Source: Pseudomonadota bacterium
Lineage (GTDB): Bacteria > Desulfobacterota > Binatia > Binatales > Binataceae
Length of the DNA: 64,000 bases
Reading direction: 5' to 3'
Assembly (NCBI GenBank): GCA_021325355.1
Contig: JAJPHI010000020.1
Span: 62,001-126,000 of the forward strand
Below are positions 59,769-64,000 of this stretch, one piece after another; position 1 is the stretch's first letter; every line of letters starts with the position of its first letter. The notes under the pieces are model-generated. The model did no database searches. It saw only the letters and a list, made by a program, of their open reading frames with translations, and had not been told where the DNA came from. The translations under genes were made by a program, and so were the position numbers.

Positions 59769-59948
59769 TTACTCCGCCGCGGCCGCCATCTCGCGGCCAC
59801 GATACTGACCGCAATGCCGACAGACCCGATGCGGCAGGGTGGGCTCGCCGCAATTGGCGCAGGTGTGGGGATTCACCGCGCGCAAGGCGTCGTGCGCGCG
59901 CCGTTTGTTGCGCTTGGATCGCGAGGTTCGTCGTTTAGGTGCTTGCAT
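59769..59948 (-). CDS. rpmF: 50S ribosomal protein L32
   Basis: 59 residues, too short for many gene finders. [20 protein letters not shown] is the basic N-terminus, and [20 protein letters not shown] has four cysteines in two CxxC pairs for zinc. The end is REMAAAAE. It precedes plsX and follows yceD, the conserved yceD-rpmF-plsX arrangement. AAAGAG lies upstream of the ATG at 59948. A tandem repeat (59965-59997) sits in its leader. Confidence 0.95.
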   Translation of the reverse strand: MQAPKRRTSRSKRNKRRAHDALRAVNPHTCANCGEPTLPHRVCRHCGQYRGREMAAAAE

Positions 59949-59964
59949 CTGTCTCTTTAACCGC

Positions 59965-59997
59965 CAGGTGAATTTGTTAAGCAGGTGATTGGTTAAG
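59965..59997. repeat. tandem imperfect repeat in the rpmF leader
   Basis: CAGGTGA-ATTT-GTTAAG (59965-59981) is followed directly by CAGGTGA-TTG-GTTAAG (59982-59997) on the + strand. In the leftward message the pair lies in the 62 nt between the yceD stop and the rpmF start. It could be a regulator or ribosomal-protein recognition site, or a recent short duplication. Confidence 0.6.
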
Positions 59998-60011
59998 GCT
60001 GACCGTCCGCG

Positions 60012-60548
60012 CTAATGGGCCACGGGGCGCTTCACGCTGAGACTGCGCAGGACCGCCAGTCGGGGATCGCCGGCCTCCGTCCGACAGCCGCACGCATGCT
60101 CATTCAGATTGACGCCGCATCGCGCGCACAATCCGCGGCAGTCCTCCCGGCAGAGCGGCCGCTCGGCGAGCGCGAGCAGCATCTGCTCGCGCACCATCGG
60201 GGTCAGATCGATTTCGTCGCCCTGGTAAACCGTGTATTCGATTTCGTCCTTGTCGTCCTGATGATCGTCGAGCGCCGCCGGGGCAAGCACATAACGGAAC
60301 CCCCGCCCGCGATGGGTCGTGAACTCTTCGGCGCAGCGGGCGCAGGCAGCCACCAGTTCGGCCCTTACGCTGCCGTGCAAAAAGACCTCCGTCCCCGCGC
60401 GATAGTGTGCGATCCGAACTTCGACCGGACGCAGGATGCGGTATTCCTGCAGCGGCCCGACGCTCAAAGCGTGGTTCATCTCGCTCTCAGGTTCGGCAAA
60501 GTTCAGGCGCCGTTCCTCAGCGCTGATGTCATCGACCCTTAATTTCAT
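60012..60548 (-). CDS. yceD: YceD/DUF177 family protein
   Basis: 178 residues from the ATG at 60548. CARCAEEFTTH and CREDCRGLCARCGVNLNEHA give the Cys pairs of the family, with the acidic DKDEIEYTVYQGDEIDLTPM before them. YceD-like proteins accumulate near rRNA-linked genes; plant and bacterial members are associated with 23S rRNA. It is the first gene of the leftward rpmF-plsX-fabD set. A longer reading from 60596 starts at a less plausible position. Confidence 0.92.
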   Translation of the reverse strand: MKLRVDDISAEERRLNFAEPESEMNHALSVGPLQEYRILRPVEVRIAHYRAGTEVFLHGSVRAELVAACARCAEEFTTHRGRGFRYVLAPAALDDHQDDKDEIEYTVYQGDEIDLTPMVREQMLLALAERPLCREDCRGLCARCGVNLNEHACGCRTEAGDPRLAVLRSLSVKRPVAH

Positions 60549-60734
60549 GATCGGGACTCTCTCGCGGCGTCGGACCGCGAAAAACGTAAACCGCAATTAT
60601 GCCATCGCGGCGACCTAACCTAAAGAGCCCGGCAATACTGGCCTCGAGGGGTCAAGTATTGTGAGATGCGGGTGCAGCCTGCTACGATTCCGCTCGAATC
60701 GTGGACGTCTACCACCTGCCGGAGACGATCTTCC

Positions 60735-61523
60735 GTGGCGCCAAGCTTACCTCCGCTCAAACTGATTCACACCTCCGACGTTCATCTCGAGAGCGACACC
60801 TTCGGCGCGGGCCCGCGCGGCGATCATTTCCGTACGCGCGTGCGCGAAGCCTTCCGCGGTGTGGTGCAACTGGCCAATGAACGCGCGGCTCATCTGCTGC
60901 TTATCGTCGGCGACCTGTTCGATTCGAGCCGCGTTGAGCGTGAGGCCTTCGACTTCGCCATGAACACGATCGCGAGCGCGCGCATGCCGGTCGTGATGAT
61001 TCCGGGCAATCACGACGCCCACGACGAACGTTCGCTATACGCCGGCGTCGGCCGCGAACGCTTGCCCGCGAATCTGCATCTCATCCTCGAGCCGGCAGGA
61101 CAGACGATCGAGTTTCCGGAACTGGCGGCTCACCTATGGGGTCGGGCGCTCGTCGAGCATTCGCCGGATTTTCGTCCGCTGGAGGGATTGCCGCAACCGC
61201 GCCACGACCGCTGGAATATCGCGCTCGCCCATGGTTTCTTTACCGACGGCGGCGAGACCCATCGCTCCTCACCGATCACGCCGGTTGAGATCACCAGCAG
61301 CGGCTACCACTATATTGCATTGGGCCATATCCATCTCTTCGGCGACGTCTCGCACGGCGCGACGCGCGCGGTTTATTGCGGCACGCCGGCGCCGCTCTAT
61401 GCGAGTTCCGAGGCCGGCTGGGTCGCGGAAGTCACCTGCTCATCCACGGACGGCGTGAAAGTCGAGCGCGTCGTGGTGCCGAACGCCGCCTGCGCGCCTG
61501 AAGCCGCCGAGCCCGCATCATAG
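60735..61523 (+). CDS. SbcD-like metallophosphoesterase
   Basis: About 262 residues from the GTG at 60735 (an upstream ATG at 60666 in frame is possible). Motifs are in order: HTSDVHLESD, VGDLFDSSRVE, GNHDAHDERS, LAHGFFTDG and GHIHLFGDVS, a complete two-metal site. This is the DNA-repair exonuclease (SbcD/Mre11) subclass, but the protein lacks a long capping domain and no SbcC gene is adjacent. It is 87 nt before an AddB-like gene on the same strand. Confidence 0.87.
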   Translation: MAPSLPPLKLIHTSDVHLESDTFGAGPRGDHFRTRVREAFRGVVQLANERAAHLLLIVGDLFDSSRVEREAFDFAMNTIASARMPVVMIPGNHDAHDERSLYAGVGRERLPANLHLILEPAGQTIEFPELAAHLWGRALVEHSPDFRPLEGLPQPRHDRWNIALAHGFFTDGGETHRSSPITPVEITSSGYHYIALGHIHLFGDVSHGATRAVYCGTPAPLYASSEAGWVAEVTCSSTDGVKVERVVVPNAACAPEAAEPAS

Positions 61524-61610
61524 CGCCGCCGCCACCTACGCGGATAGCGGCAGCCGCTACCTATGGCTGCTTCGCGCGACAGCATTTAGAATGAGTTGGC
61601 TCAACATGCG

Positions 61611-64000
61611 ATGCGCGAGCGCCTGCTGACAATCTATCCGACCGCTTTCAAGGTCGCCGATCAATTGAAGCGGCGCAGCGTCGGCGGATGTCTGCTCGGC
61701 GCTCGGCTGACGACCATGCCGGAGCTGACCGACGCGCTGTGGCAGGAGCGGCTTGACCCCCGCACCGCGCTAAGCGCCAACGGCGAGTATCTGGCCCTGG
61801 TGGAGGCGCTCTCCCCTCGCGGCGGCGCACCCGGCGACAAGGGGTTGAGCGAAGGCCTCGGCGAGCGCACCCTCTCGCTGATTCGCCAGCTCAAGAGCGC
61901 CGGGCTCAGCGTCGACGATTGGGCCTCCGCCCTCGCGATGCAGGGGCCGACCCTGCGCGCCCGCCTCAGCGGATTTACGGAGGTCTTTCGAGCCTATGAA
62001 GCGCTGCTCAAGCGTCGCGAACTGGCCGATCGGCACGATCGTGAACGCGCTGCGCTCGACCTACTGCTCCGGCACGAGGCGCAGCGGACGCGGCCGCGCC
62101 TGCTCGACGGCGTGGACAAACTCCTGGTTGCCGAGCTTTATGACCTGAGCCTGCTCGAATTCATGGTCATCAGCGCCCTGATCCGCATCATCGGCGACGC
62201 CGAAGTGGTGATCCAGGCCGAGCATTATCCGATCGACGTCGCGCGCTTTGCCGATCTCACGTGGAACCGTTTCGTCGCTGAAGAGTCGATCGCCGATCAG
62301 ATCCTGCCGAGTTTCGTCCGCCGCGGCGGCCGCCCGGGCAACCTCGGCTTTCTGCTCGAGCATCTGTTTCGCGACGGCCAGCCAGCCGCGCCCGAACCCG
62401 ACCGCAGCGTAACGCTAATCGAGGCGCGCACGCCCCGCGCCGAAGCCGAAGCCGCCGCGCGCACGGTGCGCGAACTGCTCGAGCGCGAAGGCAAAACGCT
62501 GAGCCCCGGACGGATCGCCGTGCTCAGCGCCGACCTGAGCCGCTATCGCGATTACCTGCAGACGGCCTTCGCCGATTTTCGACTCCCCCTGCGCCTGACC
62601 GACGGGCCGCGCCTCAGCGACGCGCCGTGTGCCCGCGCGTTGATCGATCTCCTGCGGCTGCCGACGCGCGCCTTCAGCCGTCAGGCGCTGAGTACCGTCT
62701 GCGACGGCGTCTTTATACGCGCCGCCGCGGCCGCCTTTCCCGGGCTTCCGGCCGAGATTGGCTATATCGATGAAACCACGGTACCCTTCCGCGCCTGCGT
62801 CGAGCGGTACCGAAGCGAGCTCGAGCGGAATCTCGATGCAGCCGGCGACGGCGAGCGCGAACCGCGCGCTCGGCGGCTTGACGGCTTCAAGCGCGCCGCC
62901 GCCGCGTGGACCGACTTTCTCGGCGCGCTCGCGCCGCTCGCGGCGCCGGCAACTCTGCTCGATTATCTCGATCGGGTCAATCAGGCGCTCGAGCTGATTC
63001 GCTTCGATTTTCTGCCGGCCGGGGTGGTTGACGGATCGGCCTATGCCGGGGCGAGCCTGCGGCGCACGCTGACCGAACTTCACGACGAAGCGGCGCGTCT
63101 CGGCGCCGTGACGATGCGCTCGCCGCGCGAATGGATTCGCCTGCTCGAGCAGGTCTTCAGCGCCGGCGAAATTACTCCCGCGGGCAACGGTGTCGTCGCG
63201 ATGTCCGTGATGGACGCCCGCAGTCTCGACTTCGACTATGTCGTGGTCCTTGGCCTCAACGAAGGGGTCTTTCCCAGGTATTACGCGTATGATCCGCTGG
63301 TGCCGGAGGAGGGGCTCGCGGAACTCAACCGCGCCCTGCGCGCGGCACTGCGCAAACGCACCGATCTTAAGGCGCCGAGCGCTCCCGGTCCGATTCTGCG
63401 CTCGCGCGCCCAGCGCGTCAGCCGCGAACCGTTCCTTTTCTTCCTCGCGCTCTCGATGGCGACGCGCGGCGTCTTTCTCGCCTACTCGCGCGAGGATGAA
63501 GTCGGCGGTCCGCTCGCGCCATCGCCGTATATCGAGGAGGTTCAGCGGCTGCTCGGCGTGTCCGCCACGATGAGTCGCGCGGGTGAAGTCGAGGACGCCT
63601 TCACGATGCGCCAATTACTCAACCGCAGTACGACGCATCCGGAGATCGACGGGGTGCTGAGAAGCTGCGGCGTACCGGATAATCGGCTCGAGTCAATTCG
63701 CCGGCGCGTCGCTATCGAGCGCCATCGCGAGGGATACCTGGCGCGGCCCACGCGCGAAGAGGTTTTTCAAGCGGCGCGCCGCGCAGCGAAGAAGGACGAG
63801 CGATGGCCAACGCGCGATACCCTCGCCCCGGACGCGGAAAAGTTCCGCTCGGCCGGAATCTACGACGGTCACGTCGGACCCGACGCGGCGCTCGAGCGGA
63901 TACTGCTGGGCGCCCTGCCCGGCGCGCTCCGTCCCTGGAGCGCGACGCAGCTCAACGATCTGGCCGCCTGTGGCTTTCGCTACTTTGCCGCCCGGATTCT
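61611..64000 (+). CDS. AddB-like helicase/PD-(D/E)XK nuclease, 3' partial
   Basis: The open frame runs off the window end, so at least 796 residues exist and the C-terminus is unseen. DYVVVLGLNEGVFPRYYAYD and SPREWIRLLEQVFSAG match AddB/RecB-like inactivated helicase cores; TPRAEAEAAARTVRELLERE is the UvrD-like C-terminal entry. The last residues LRPWSATQLNDLAACGFRYF are the usual start of the AddB PD-(D/E)XK nuclease, with a Cys that may bind Fe-S. Motif I (Walker A) of a helicase is not evident. AddA would be expected just downstream. Confidence 0.85.
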   Translation, partial: MRERLLTIYPTAFKVADQLKRRSVGGCLLGARLTTMPELTDALWQERLDPRTALSANGEYLALVEALSPRGGAPGDKGLSEGLGERTLSLIRQLKSAGLSVDDWASALAMQGPTLRARLSGFTEVFRAYEALLKRRELADRHDRERAALDLLLRHEAQRTRPRLLDGVDKLLVAELYDLSLLEFMVISALIRIIGDAEVVIQAEHYPIDVARFADLTWNRFVAEESIADQILPSFVRRGGRPGNLGFLLEHLFRDGQPAAPEPDRSVTLIEARTPRAEAEAAARTVRELLEREGKTLSPGRIAVLSADLSRYRDYLQTAFADFRLPLRLTDGPRLSDAPCARALIDLLRLPTRAFSRQALSTVCDGVFIRAAAAAFPGLPAEIGYIDETTVPFRACVERYRSELERNLDAAGDGEREPRARRLDGFKRAAAAWTDFLGALAPLAAPATLLDYLDRVNQALELIRFDFLPAGVVDGSAYAGASLRRTLTELHDEAARLGAVTMRSPREWIRLLEQVFSAGEITPAGNGVVAMSVMDARSLDFDYVVVLGLNEGVFPRYYAYDPLVPEEGLAELNRALRAALRKRTDLKAPSAPGPILRSRAQRVSREPFLFFLALSMATRGVFLAYSREDEVGGPLAPSPYIEEVQRLLGVSATMSRAGEVEDAFTMRQLLNRSTTHPEIDGVLRSCGVPDNRLESIRRRVAIERHREGYLARPTREEVFQAARRAAKKDERWPTRDTLAPDAEKFRSAGIYDGHVGPDAALERILLGALPGALRPWSATQLNDLAACGFRYFAARI

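Noticed and set aside
62415-63614. 399-codon - strand frame inside the AddB-like gene
   Set aside because: The + strand carries recognised AddB-type motifs through this interval; the - frame has none.

Overview
GC-rich chromosomal window from a Gram-negative bacterium: LptE, an AsmA-type envelope protein, Tat and Sec exported haem proteins and an H+-pyrophosphatase are present. The order tig-clpP-clpX-lon-hup and the nusB-ribBA-ribD-nrdR string recall the former Deltaproteobacteria. The many luciferase-like (LLM) oxidoreductases, CoA-transferase, amidohydrolase, VOC and cupin genes resemble soil lineages such as Binatota. That placement is inferred from gene content and remembered gene order; no marker gene was compared.

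Layout. 1-843: end of a MaoC-like dehydratase gene. 1057-7221: a five-gene haem-peroxidase operon read leftward, headed by a cysteine-free Irr-like Fur-family regulator, then a di-haem peroxidase, a Tat-exported phosphoesterase, a cytochrome c and KatG. 7504-12090: tRNA-Glu, a dihydroorotate-dehydrogenase-like flavoprotein, a JAMM protease/PPOX flavoprotein pair, and a K+-independent-type H+-pyrophosphatase. 12336-18765: the proteostasis block tig-clpP-clpX-lon, then hup and tRNA-Val. 18911-19260: a remnant of an IS256-like transposase and a small unknown ORF. 19378-27715: an overlapping leftward string (AsmA-like, glycosyltransferase-like, cutA, hisC, pth) preceded by typA and a CBS protein. 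27894-38810: DUF2182 and DUF488 genes, a FAH-family hydrolase, a series of small metabolic genes, a YdiJ-like flavin/Fe-S dehydrogenase, citrate synthase and a DedA protein.

38933-51049 is an accessory catabolic region. It holds a CMD-VOC-cupin-amidohydrolase operon, bioB, a PaaI-like thioesterase, a tandem pair of 464-residue LLM monooxygenases with an alpha/beta hydrolase, a CaiB/BaiF CoA-transferase, a further F420-type LLM protein and a zinc phospholipase C-like protein. 51061-60548 is a housekeeping block: family-4 UDG facing a leftward series yceD-rpmF-plsX-fabD-acpP-nrdR-ribD-ribBA-nusB-lptE-holA. The right end carries an SbcD-like phosphoesterase and the start of an AddB-like helicase/nuclease gene cut by the window edge.

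The most interesting system is the 1057-7221 operon. An Irr-like regulator without any cysteine sits on an apparently leaderless GTG start, with a palindrome inside its own promoter, and three of the four genes behind it encode haem proteins. Also notable are a RibBA whose DHBP synthase half has lost its active-site motifs, and the absence of ribE/ribH and fabH/fabG/fabF from clusters where they usually sit.
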